This document shows, piece by piece, positions 11,069-21,376 of a DNA stretch of 64,000 nucleotides. The notes beneath the pieces were generated by a model that had not been told where the DNA came from, made no database searches, and worked only from the letters and a program-made list of their open reading frames with translations. Both the position numbers and the translations under genes were made by a program. The DNA is from Diadema setosum (lineage: Eukaryota; Echinodermata; Echinoidea; Diadematoida; Diadematidae), in contig CM067075.1 of assembly GCA_033980235.1 (NCBI GenBank), positions 30,665,385 to 30,729,384 of the forward strand. Reading direction: 5' to 3'. Numbering within the stretch: the stretch's first letter is position 1; each line of letters begins with the position of its first letter.

Positions 11069-13792
11069 ATTCTGCATTGAAAGATGAAAGCATGAACCCA
11101 CACATGGCTACATTCAGAAATCTATTAAAGTGAGTGATTAGTCTGACTTCAAGGTGTTTGTATACCCTCAACCACAAGGCCTGTCTCACTTTGAGTGAGT
11201 GGGGAGATACTGCGAGTCTAAAATGGAGACTACCCATATCAGGGTGTTACTGAAGCAGTGACTAACACAGTCTGCACATAAAGACACCATGTAAGACATG
11301 CAAGGCGTACGAGAAAATGGATACCTCATAATTATCCAGTCTAATGAATGAAGGCGTCACACAGGGAGATGCAGACAATGACATAACAACCAGCGTGGAT
11401 ATTTCTTCAGTACTGGTTGGGGGGGGGGGGGAAGGAGATGTGACATTTTAGTGCAGAACTAGATGACGCTTCTCTCCCTTCACCCACCTTCTGGAGTGGG
11501 TACAGTTCCATGCGTAGTTAACATTCCCTATTGTTTTGATTGATGACCCTATTACCACAGAGAAATTTGATCAGCTAATGGTGACGGGGAATGGGAAGGA
11601 GGCGAGGGGTGGGTGGGGCGGACGGGAGGTAGTAAACCAAAGTGTGTCACATTTATTGTCAGTTTGCCAATGAAATTAACTCACACGTCACCTCACAGCT
11701 CTTTTAAAACACAAATATGTTTCTCTTTCATGTTACAAAATCCAAAGGCTTTCAAAAAATAGTGGGCATCACTTCTGTCCTCACTTGTCAGTGTAGAAGC
11801 AATAATATCAGGATGGAGAGGCCATTCAAGATGTCATATTCCTGTATTTCATCTCAAAATGCCCAATCTCCATCCACGTTGCCAGGGATGCTCTTATCTC
11901 TCTGTGGGGTTGAAATTCGTCACAAATTTGTCACTAAACCCAACGTCGGAATGTCGATGCTGGAGTGCCAAATTTTCAACACGTTCTCATACCCACGGTG
12001 GAAGAAATCGATTCCCTCAAGCAGCTCTCCCCCGAACCCCCGTATTACACCCCAAAGTTTCCCCTCCCCTCCCCCCCCCCCCCCCATCTCCATCCCCCTC
12101 CCTTCTCTTCAGTTGACACAATAAATTAGGCAGCCAGCTGAAAGATACACCATTCTATTTCAGGCATCCCTCCCCTGCAATGTACAATGTGTTCATTATT
12201 CATCACCTGCAGCAAACAATGTCTTATCGGTACGTTCCATCAGGCAACATTTGGCCCTCTTCCTCTCGCCCTGACTCTTCAAGGCAAGAGCCCTACATTT
12301 CCCAGCCTTCGAAAAAATAAATAAATAAAATAAAAAGGTTCATAAAAAAAAAAAGATCCATCTCATTTTCTTGTCAACAAATTGCCATTTTTTGAGGTGA
12401 AGATGTACATGTATACATGCAAGTTCCCCACTATTCTTTTGTTTTTCTTATCATCAGTGCTTCATCGAATGTAAACCACTATACCTTGTAATCTTCCTCT
12501 CAGCCTTCTAATACAAATATTTGATTTTAATCAATACTTCTGAAGGTATTACAGCTTTCAATTCATTGACTTATTCTCCTAAATTTGTTGATCAGCAAGC
12601 CACTGAAAAAAAAAAATATTTAAAGGACATTACAGACCTTTACAGTACAACTGCTTTTTCAAACCACCTTTGCATTTTGTTTGTCCACGTTGATATCACA
12701 TACCAAACATGACTTTTTATACTTGAATGTCATAAATCTTACGAGCCACATTCTGCTGTTGAGGCTGTTAAAAAAAGAGCATAACATTAAAAAAAAATGC
12801 CATAACCTAACCTTGAAGAGTTACTTACAATTGCCAAAGATTGATGGAAACAACAGGTGGCATTCCAGCAATTGTTCATTTCAATGATAGCACAAACCTA
12901 AATGGGTAGATTTGCTCCATAAATTCATACTATGATGCAACAAAATTGATCAATATGGTCCTTTGGGCAGGGACTGCATATTTTCTTAAAGGGCAAGTAC
13001 TCGGTCTTAGTACTGGCCCATCAATGGGAATTAGTTGCCCTCAAGCAAATGGGGTTGTAATACCCTGACACAAAAAATACAGATAAAAAAATGCAACATT
13101 ATCCCTGAAGAAGAATCACATTTTTCACAAGTAAGCTGGGCTAGACTATAAAGAGCAGCATTTCAAGTGCAATTCACACATAAAATAATTTCAGCTTTGT
13201 TGCAACCTTGTATACAACAGCATCTTCCAACAGCTTATGTCCAGTTCCTGTGTGTACCTATATTTAACAGTGTACCTTGTAATAGTTGCAATTCTTCTCC
13301 CCCCCCCCCCCCCCCTTGCCATTTGAGACTGAAATAATTCACTCCAAATTGGTCATTGTGTGACTGACAAGGCACATTTTTACGCGACCTCAAGGCCAAG
13401 GAGATCAGATTCTTGACTTTGCCTTTTGGAGGATTTTTTTTTTTTTTTGGGGGGGGGGGGCATTGTTCCTTCAACTGAAGCAATGGTGTACCACTCTTGC
13501 ACAATTGAATCCACCCTTCAAACCTACAAGTAACCCCCCCCCCCCAAAAAAAAAGGCATTATAATATTCATGTTAATACTCAGGATTTTCAGTTTGCATT
13601 CATTAGTTCTTGCTATGTTGGGCAGCATATGCTACATTTCCTCACTGCCGAGTACAACCTATCTGAACACATATTTAATAATAAAATACAAATTTCATAT
13701 TTGCCTTTAACCTATGACCCTACAGAAGAAAACAAAAGAATATCAAAATCTTAAAACCCGCTCATGTACAGTACAATTGTAGAATTCCCTGA
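11069..13792. other. PARD3 intron with homopolymer tracts, no gene
   Basis: Contains G runs near 11409, C runs near 12070 and 13300, the T(n)G(n) tract at 13433 and a C(n)A(n) tract near 13534-13554. Open frames at 11717-12124 (proline-rich from the C run) and 13235-13504 (glycine/lysine from homopolymers) are composition artefacts. No exon or RNA gene was recognised. Confidence 0.45.
13433..13460. repeat. Poly-T to poly-G composite tract
   Basis: About sixteen T followed directly by eleven G. The complement-orientation counterpart C(n)A(n) lies 75 bp downstream near 13534-13554. Confidence 0.85.
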
Positions 13793-14001
13793 TACTGCAA
13801 AACCAGAAATTTTCACGTACATGAAACTTCCAGAATTTCTCGAGGAGCCAAGAATCGCGAAAGTATAATGCACACGAAAGTGTTTCTCTTCACATTGCAC
13901 TGAATGCCAGCGGAAATTCACGAAAGTTTCATGCCGCGAAAAAGGCCTTCGGCTCCAAATCACGACGTTTCATGGCACGAATGTTTTCTGACTTTACATT
14001 A
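13793..14001. mobile_element. About 209 bp MITE, TACTGCAAAACCAGAAA family
   Basis: Left TACTGCAAAACCAGAAATTT with ACGTACATGAAAC pairs with the complement of the right end (TAATGTAAAGTCAGAAAACA, then GTGCCATGAAAC). Terminal TA dinucleotides are compatible with a TA target duplication, as in Tc1/mariner-like MITEs. The interior has palindromic GCCGCGAAAAAGGCC and CGAAAGT words. It is related in plan and length to 23967-24179 and 44489-44694. Confidence 0.65.
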
Positions 14002-14214
14002 GTTATGGATGTGTCTGGATGCAGTCTTGGCTAAAACAGAGTAAAAAAAAAAATGCTATTGTAAACTCTGCACAAGGCTTTCTGTCATCATCAGGCTAAA
14101 CTTGCAATCCTCCGAGAGATGGGGTGGGGGACTATATGGGAGGGGGAGGGGCCAGTGGCAGAGCCCGATTTGTGAAGAGTCCTGAAAAATAAACAAGAAT
14201 GTGATGAAATTTTG

Positions 14215-14475
14215 GCTCAAAACTGAAGCCGCCACGTGGGGGAGACTCCTTCTCGTCTCTTCGCTTTGCACAGTCCACATACTCTTGCTCAGCGTTCTCA
14301 GGAGTATTTTGAGATTGGTATGGCAGTGGTTGGTGTGGGCAAGTCCGAGCTATAAACGCATTTCAAAACAATGTTTGAGTATATCAACTCTACAGAAATG
14401 CCTTTCTGGCTCAAATGCGTTTGCGATTGCATTTTCAGCATTTCAGAAACACACTTCTAACCCCACAATCAAAAC
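14215..14475 (+). repeat. Dispersed repeat family R1, copy 3
   Basis: Shares GAGCTATAAACGCATTTCAA, CTCTACAGAAATGCCTTTC, CTGGCTCAAATGCGTTTG and AACCCCACAATCA with 5205-5480. It has no coding capacity, and the boundaries are approximate. Confidence 0.5.
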
Positions 14476-14660
14476 AGCCTAGACTTCTTATCAACTGCCC
14501 AAACTCCTTGAAATTTGTCTGGTAACCTTAATTCTTCAGCAGGAAGTAAGTTGACAAATGCACCCAATATCTCATCAAGATACAAAGAGGGTCAGCAGAA
14601 ATGTCTATAGGTACTCAGCCCTCTAGTCCCTAAAAACCGCCTATGGCTGCCCTTGTGTGT

Positions 14661-15113
14661 GTATATGCAGGGCTCGACACTAACTTTTTTGTTTGGTGGC
14701 CCGATGGGGCCACCAAAATCCTCAATTTCAAATTTTTGGTGGCCCGAGAGAAAAATTTGGTGGCCTTGAAAAAACAATAAAAAACATTAAAGTCCTGTTT
14801 TTTGTTTTTTTTTTTTGTAATGAGACAGATATCTAAGTTTTATCCAGTCATAGTAAGAATTGGAAGTTGGACATAACTACTCATAAATAAGCCTCAACAA
14901 ACAGGCAACACTCACTCTCAGGCACTCATTCAGTCCTTTTCATGCATCCTTTAAACAATATAACTGCTAATTTCAACTTTTAACTTTTCAAAAAAATTTG
15001 GTGGCCCGCCTCGGGCCACCAAATTTGCCTTTTTTTGAAATTTGGTGGCCCGACTTTCATTTTTGGTGGCCCCGGGCCACCGGGCCACCGTTAGTGTCGA
15101 GCCCTGGTATATG
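14661..15113. mobile_element. hAT-type MITE with CAGGG...CCCTG ends and 7 bp target duplication
   Basis: The element proper is 14668-15106 (439 bp). Its terminal inverted repeat is CAGGGCTCGACACTAAC at the left and the exact complement at the right. The flanks GTATATG at 14661-14667 and 15107-15113 are identical. The interior has repeated GGTGGCCC/GGGCCACC words in both orientations. CAGGG termini suggest the hAT superfamily, whose usual duplication is 8 bp; here only 7 bp match. There is no transposase, so it depends on another element. Confidence 0.85.
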
Positions 15114-16749
15114 TGTGTGTTTGTGTGGTATATAGGTGTGATTTGTGTGTGGGGGGGTGCACTTGTGGGAGTGAGTTGCATAAAAAACTTGAGTAGGGCC
15201 TATGCCTTTGCCTGGTCCATATCATCCTTTGTATTGCCCTGCTGTGCAATATTATTACATCAGTACACATCAATTCATCTCCATTCATGCAGAATAGAAT
15301 GCAATTTCTGCATTTAAAAGAGTAAACACTGGCAGAGCAAGAGGCCTCTTTCTGGATCCATGGAGTTTAAGGAATTAAAGTGTCATCAACTTTTTGGCAT
15401 ATTTGTCCCATTGAATCACATAGCTGTCCCTCTTTTTATCAATACATCACTCCTTTAATTGCACATAAAACTTTTTCATTTTTGTTCATTCTTACAGCAA
15501 TTGTCCTACAGGGTTTATCTCTGTTTTTGTTATTCTTTGGGTTACTTGAAACCCCATTGACATATCACAGCGCACTTGAGCAGTGTCTATTATCACCTCG
15601 TATCTTGACAAGATTCAACTCATCACTTATCGCTCACACACATACAAACAACTGGGGTATGTAAAAATAGCCAGTGACAGTAAAGAGAGGGAAGTTCAGA
15701 GGACATTCTATTGCCATACCCCCAGAGCGCCAAGAGGTTACAATTACTGTCAAATCGAACGACTTTCCTTGCCCTTCATTATTCCATTCAAGGACGTGAG
15801 GGGACGTTTACATTTGTCAGCGAAAAATTAAATCTCAATTTGTTTTGCTTTGTTTTTGTTGTTTTTGGGGTTCCGCACATTCTGAACTTTTGTTGAGAGT
15901 TGCTAGGTGAGTATTCATACATTCCATGCAAAGAATGAAAACCCATTTCTGAAGCGCATGTTTGAAACTCACTCTACTCAGTCTTTGGTGTTAAATTGCT
16001 TACATGTAGTAGTCCTGCTATCTCTTGGACAATGATGTAGGATCTAATTACTCCCTGATTAAAATTCAAGGTTTTGGTCAAATGACCCTCCTTATTATAT
16101 AATTAGAATATATACTACATGATATGATTTAATATAATATAATACAAGACAATACAATAATGATAATAATATACTATATTATAATGTCATATACAGTACT
16201 ATGCCAAAGTATAATTTACAAAGTACTGAAATATATGGATCACAAGTGAGGAGGAAGAAAGATACATGTAGAAAGAAGAGATATTTAACAAATAAAGAGG
16301 AGGAAGAGAAAGAGAACAGAAGAGAGATATACTTCAATACAGAGGTAACCTTACTAATGAAAAGGCTATGACATTTGAAGTCACTGTCGTGGACACACTA
16401 CTCGTACCTTACGTATTACTCCTTCAAAAGCACGCAGTTGCCATTCAAACTTGACATTTCCATGACCTACAAAATAGGGATGCTTGCCACTCCACTGCTC
16501 ATACACAAAAATAAAGAACAAAACAAAATAGAGATTCCCCCTCGAGCTGCTTTCTGGCCCAATTCTTTGTCCAAAGGTATTTTGCCCCATTGAGTAGCGT
16601 GGATATATCATCAATGATAAGGATATATATGGCAACATTGTTGTTTCCCTGGATACAAAAACCGGTTGCATGTCTGTAATCATGGAGGTAGACACTCCAT
16701 GCTGTAATTTAGAGGTCACCATCTTCTATGGCTATTGGGGTATGGGTAC
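15114..16749. other. PARD3 intron, no gene seen
   Basis: Begins with a TG-rich microsatellite (to about 15160) and includes a very AT-rich patch near 16080-16210 and a GA-rich stretch near 16240-16330. No exon or RNA gene was recognised. Confidence 0.45.
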
Positions 16750-17358
16750 TTAAAGGACAAGTCCACCTTCATGAACATGTGGATTGAGTGAATGCAACAA
16801 TATTAGTAAAACACATCCCGGAAAGTTTTGGGAAAATCGGACAATCCGTTCAAAAGTTACAAATCTTTAGAGTATTTGTACAGGCACTGCTGGATGAGAA
16901 GACTACTACAGTGCATGATGTCATATGCGTACAACGATATAAAGAAAATAAAAAGAGAATTTCAGAAAATAAAAAGAGAATTTCAGAAAATAAAAAGAGA
17001 ATTTCACAAAACTTCACTTTTTGAATAAAGTGCAAATTTCTTTGACTTGTTACTGACATATGTTAAGGGTAATATTATTCCCCCTGCCTTCTGAAAGAGA
17101 GAATGCAAGTGTTCTTTTGTTATGCAAGAAAAGTGAAAATATGTTGAATTTCCTTCATTCTTTCTTTATATCGTTGTACACATGTGACATCACAAGCTAT
17201 AGCAGTCTTCTCATCCAGCGTTGAGTGAGCAGAAACTTCAAAAATTCATAACTTTTGAATGGATTGTCCGATTTTCCCCAAACTCTCACTGATGTGTTCT
17301 ACTAATATTGCTGCATTCACTCAACCCACATGTCTATGAAGGTGAACTTGTCCTTTAA
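16750..17358. mobile_element. TTAA-flanked MITE, AGGACAAGTCCACC family
   Basis: TTAA at 16750-16753 and 17355-17358 bounds the element. Inverted ends: TTAAAGGACAAGTCCACCTT at the left and AAGGTGAACTTGTCCTTTAA at the right, continuing inward with good pairing to GAGTGAATGCA. Both subterminal regions carry a CGATTTTCCYCAAACT-like core. A 21 bp tandem repeat lies in the middle. TTAA duplications are typical of piggyBac- and Kolobok-type transposases; none is encoded here. A right half-copy lies at 54556-54684 and a divergent copy at 47855-48110. Confidence 0.88.
16943..17008. repeat. Three 21 bp tandem units inside the MITE
   Basis: The word GAGAATTTCA recurs at 16955, 16976 and 16997. The unit is about AAAATAAAAAGAGAATTTCAG. 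Confidence 0.9.
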
Positions 17359-18770
17359 ATTCTCCTTTTCTCCTACAGAAAAAAAAAATGATACAGGTTG
17401 CACCTTGACACAGAATCCCTCTTTTCCTTTCACCTGGAATGGTTCTTTTCTGTTGCAGGTGAAGAGACAGTAATAATTCACTGCAGCCTAACAATGCACA
17501 CCTGCCAAAAGACAGGCACCTCTCTAATCACTCACCTGCCTAATTTCCTGCCAGAGACAGACACGATACACAGATGCACAAGGGGGATACACACACGCAC
17601 ACAAACATACACTCACAGAGAGGAATAGTATTGTATATCAGGATTACAAAGTTTCATTTTCCACACATCACTGACATCTTCTCAGATATTACTGGGTTGT
17701 TGTTGTTTTGTTTTGTTTTGTGTGTGTGTGTGTGTGGGTGGCTTTCATAGGTCATAAAAAAGGCACGAAATTACTGCATAAACCTCCACAGAAGGAGACT
17801 GTGAGAGATTTTGTCAAAAACTTGAAATTTGGTACAACCCAAAGTACTTTGGGTACTTTAATAATAAAATGAAAACCACTGTTATCATTATCATCACCAT
17901 CATCATTATTGTATCATTATCATTATCACCATCACCATTATCATTACTCATTACTATTACATCAAATTCTAGTATCATATCATTCATTAACATCATGTCT
18001 GTGTAACATGATGCAAGAAATGGGATATTTCAGTCAAGCCACAAAGCCTGAACATTTTTTTTTTCGTCAAACAGAATGAGTAAAAGAACATTCCACTTCT
18101 TCCTCCTGCTTTTCCTCTTCCTCCTCCTCCTTTTCCTCCACTTCCCCTCCTTCTCCCTATCTCTATCTTCATTCACTATTGATTTCCACTGATACCCTTG
18201 CCCTGTTTCTGTATGAAAGATAAGAAAAAAAAATTACAGAAGGCCGTCCTGTATATTTGGATAGGGGAGTTGAGAGACAGCCAGTGCAGATCACTGTTTT
18301 GACTATCAATCAGCTCCCAACATTGATGCTGACAAAGTTCCCTCGCAATGTTTTATCGTCATGTCAGTCCATGATGGTGTGTTTGTGTATTCGTCTCTGC
18401 AAAACCACTGTAATTTTCCCACATTGTGAAGCAGGACCTCATACTTGGGACAATCCAATGATGCAAGAGCTAGAGGTTTGTGGTGCACCCCTTTGCAAGT
18501 CATCCAGTCTTTCTTTGCCATTCAAATCTTATCCCCGAACATTCAACACAGCGGGTTGCAATGTGCCCAAATCAATGCCCCCCCATCCCCCCCCCCCATG
18601 ACACTACACCTGTAACAACAAGTTGTCATTACCAATCCATTACCTACATTCATGAATGTTTGTGGACTTCATCCCACTGACAGAAATGATGTTAATATTG
18701 TTTTCAATTTGTCTGTATTTTTCATGTAGTCTCTGAAAGGCTTCAATCCAGTTTCTGGTGTCATCATCAC
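17359..18770. other. PARD3 intron with microsatellites
   Basis: Holds CA-rich sequence near 17585-17615, a TG run near 17719-17740, an ATC/ATT triplet array at about 17876-17995 and a CTTCCTC pyrimidine tract near 18095-18170. Open frames on the complement of the triplet array are artefacts. No gene is seen. Confidence 0.6.
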
Positions 18771-19125
18771 TTAAAGGGGATGGCTAGTAACTGATCAGTG
18801 GGAATGCTGAGGGATGATTGTTCCAATCCTTGTGGGATTAATTTAAGAGTACATTATATATCTATTCTTGTGTGAAAATTATTTGCTTCAGAATGGTCTC
18901 ATATTCAAGTAATGTGCAGTTTAATGCTTCCAGGTAAGCGTCCCTGGTCAGTGACGGGGCATTGATCTGCACATTACTTGAATACGAGACCGTTCTGAAG
19001 CAAATAATTTTCACACAACAGTAGATATATAATGTACTCTTAAATGAATCCCACAAGGATTGGAACAATCATCCCTCAGCATTCCCACTGATTCCCACTG
19101 ATCGGTTACTAGCCATCCCCTTTAA
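18771..19125. mobile_element. Near-perfect long hairpin MITE with TTAA edges
   Basis: Arms of about 150 bp (18771-18920 and about 18970-19125) pair almost perfectly around a 48 bp loop. Ends: TTAAAGGGGATGGCTAGTAA at the left; the right end, ACTAGCCATCCCCTTTAA, is inverted to it. TTAA lies at 18771-18774 and 19122-19125. The right arm has a small tandem duplication ATTCCCACTG x2 near 19081. It has no coding sequence. High arm identity suggests a recent or gene-converted foldback. Confidence 0.9.
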
Positions 19126-20550
19126 TGACATAATTTGCAAAATTGACATTCATATCATTCACAGCATTTAGCCTACATCATTTGTTTCTTTCCGAGTAAT
19201 GCTCAGAGGGTCTTGAGTCATTTTTGCTCATTGATTATTTTAAGACTTGCATCACAACCAGGCTTTTACCTGGAAAAGGGAGATGCCTATTGACAAAAGT
19301 TGATACATCTCTCTGGTTAGCATTATTTGGAGACAATTACATGTCTTCAGAGTGGAATAATTCATCCAAGAAAACAACTCCCTTTATGATTCAGGGTTTG
19401 CTTTTTAAAACATACCTGTTAAAATCATTACGGAAAGATGGGCCTCTTGTAAATGGCGGGGGGGGGGGGGGGGGGGGACAGAAAGACAGCCGTAAGTCAT
19501 AAGTACAACAAACCTTACTTTGTGATCATCTTTCTGCAATGTTTAAAGCTAGAAATAGAATTTGATTCTGCTGAAATGACAAGTTCACCACATAGACTAT
19601 AAATTATCAATTTGAAGACAGTCTTTCTTATTAAGATGAATTGACTGGAGATGGCCTGTACAATCATTGGATTAGATTGCTCCTACATATTAAAGCACTG
19701 CTTCATTTCCATTATTCAAAACCATTTTGGCCTTTGATCACCATTGTATCATTATTAAAGCAGATGCCTCTGTGTCCTTACAGAGGCACACAAACACAAA
19801 GTGGGTGACCCATCTATTTCTGACCTTGTCAACAACAACAATAACAAAACAACCAAACACACACACACACATACACACAAAAAATTGACCTAGTTAATTT
19901 CTCCCAAATGACAGTATGCCCCAGCGATACTTGCAGCAAGCCAACGTGTAGAAATGTACAACTGGCTGAGCTCTGCATATCTTGTGAGTCAGCCCGCAAG
20001 AAGCAGTCGGCTTTACCTCCCTCCTGTACAGCAAGCGGCAATTTGCTCCCTGGTCATTTCAATTACTCCAATTATTCAGGCACTAAGTCAATTGCTTTCC
20101 CCAGGCAAAAAAGTCAATGCACGTGATGTAAATCTTTTTTTCTTTCTTTGCATTGGGTTGAGGAGACAGAATAGTCATCCTGCTGGTCCTTTAAAGGGAA
20201 ACTGTACCCACAGGTTCAAGATGACAATAACATATGAAATAGTGAAGCCTCATTCAAAATGTGACAAACATTGGGCCAGTAATAGAATCAAGAATGTACA
20301 TTTCACATCTCAAGAAGTGTGAATCTTGATCAGTAACTAGTGCCCAATTCAACTGTTCCCTCCTCTTGCGTACTGGGTGAGTAGAGTGATATCTTTTACT
20401 GACCTGAAAGAAAGAAGTACATACTGTACTTGCCCAAAATAGTGCCAGTGTATTGACTCGGTGAGCTTTAGATTTTCACATCAAAGTCAACGTGAGGTTA
20501 CCAGTCATTCCATTCCAATCTTCAACTGCTTCATAAAATAACAAAGGGCC
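19126..20550. other. PARD3 intron, no gene seen
   Basis: Includes a G run near 19459-19477 and a CA run near 19856-19875. A single MITE-like end, TTTAAAGGGAAACTGTACCC, lies near 20191 with no partner found. No exon was recognised. Confidence 0.45.
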
Positions 20551-21376
20551 TAAAAAGGCGTGTCTTCATCAGCCCGAAGTTTTGAAATAGCGCGCTATCT
20601 TGCGGTTACCAAACTAGTCCGATGTCAAAATAGCGCGCTATCTGTGTAGTGAAGACGCAAATAGTGCACTATTTGATCGGGAAAATTTCCCCCAAAATCT
20701 TGGTCTAGCTCGTGAACTAGAGCACTAATTCGTGAAATTGCGTGCTATTTTGGGTGCGTCTCCATCAGCCCGAAATTTTCTCGATCCCTCCACGCTTCTG
20801 GTTAGCCAGCTGGCTATTGAAAGCGCATGTACGTAAGCTAGTGATTGTGTATAGTGCATACACTCACAGCGTATTCAAGGATCACATGTGTGTACTAGGC
20901 CTACTGTTGTTGACATCTTTAAAACCAGGGAGGTAGGTGATTCTGTGCATGCTAGCTGTTTTTTGTAAACTTCTTCTTCTGGTCCACTCTCCCTTAGCTA
21001 AAGATTCTTGCAGATTGTGTGTATTTTGGATTTGTTTGAACATTGCAATTCGTTCATTTCATATAAGATGTGTCACTGGACAGAAGAGTAGCGTTATGAA
21101 TATCCCTTTGGAGAGAATTTGCTGTACTGCTCACCTCCCTGGTTGTAGTATCGTACATACGGTGTTGTAGGAGATTTTGAGCGGGGAAATCCACTTTCGA
21201 ACAGCGAGCTAGGCAGAGTAATGATGCAAAGTGCGCATGCGTCAATTTTCGGACTAATTTCCCGAAGTAGGCTGTTCGAGCTGATGAAGACGCACATTCG
21301 CTCTATCGGGCTATTTTCTAAGACCGCAAAATGTCCCGCTAGTTTGAACTTCGGGCTGATGAAGACACGCCTAAAG
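20551..21376. mobile_element. 826 bp TIR element, AGGCGTGTCTTCATCAGCCC family
   Basis: Left AGGCGTGTCTTCATCAGCCC GAAGTT and right AACTTC GGGCTGATGAAGACACGCCT are perfectly inverted over 26 bp. A related inner pair (GTGCGTCTCCATCAGCCCGA near 20755 and GCTGATGAAGACGCAC near 21280) is also inverted. Palindromic ATAGCGCGCTAT occurs near 20588 and 20630 with the variant ATAGTGCACTAT near 20660. A nested inverted pair CCAGGGAGGT (20925) and ACCTCCCTGG (21133) may mark a smaller element. No transposase is present and the superfamily is not assigned. Confidence 0.85.
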
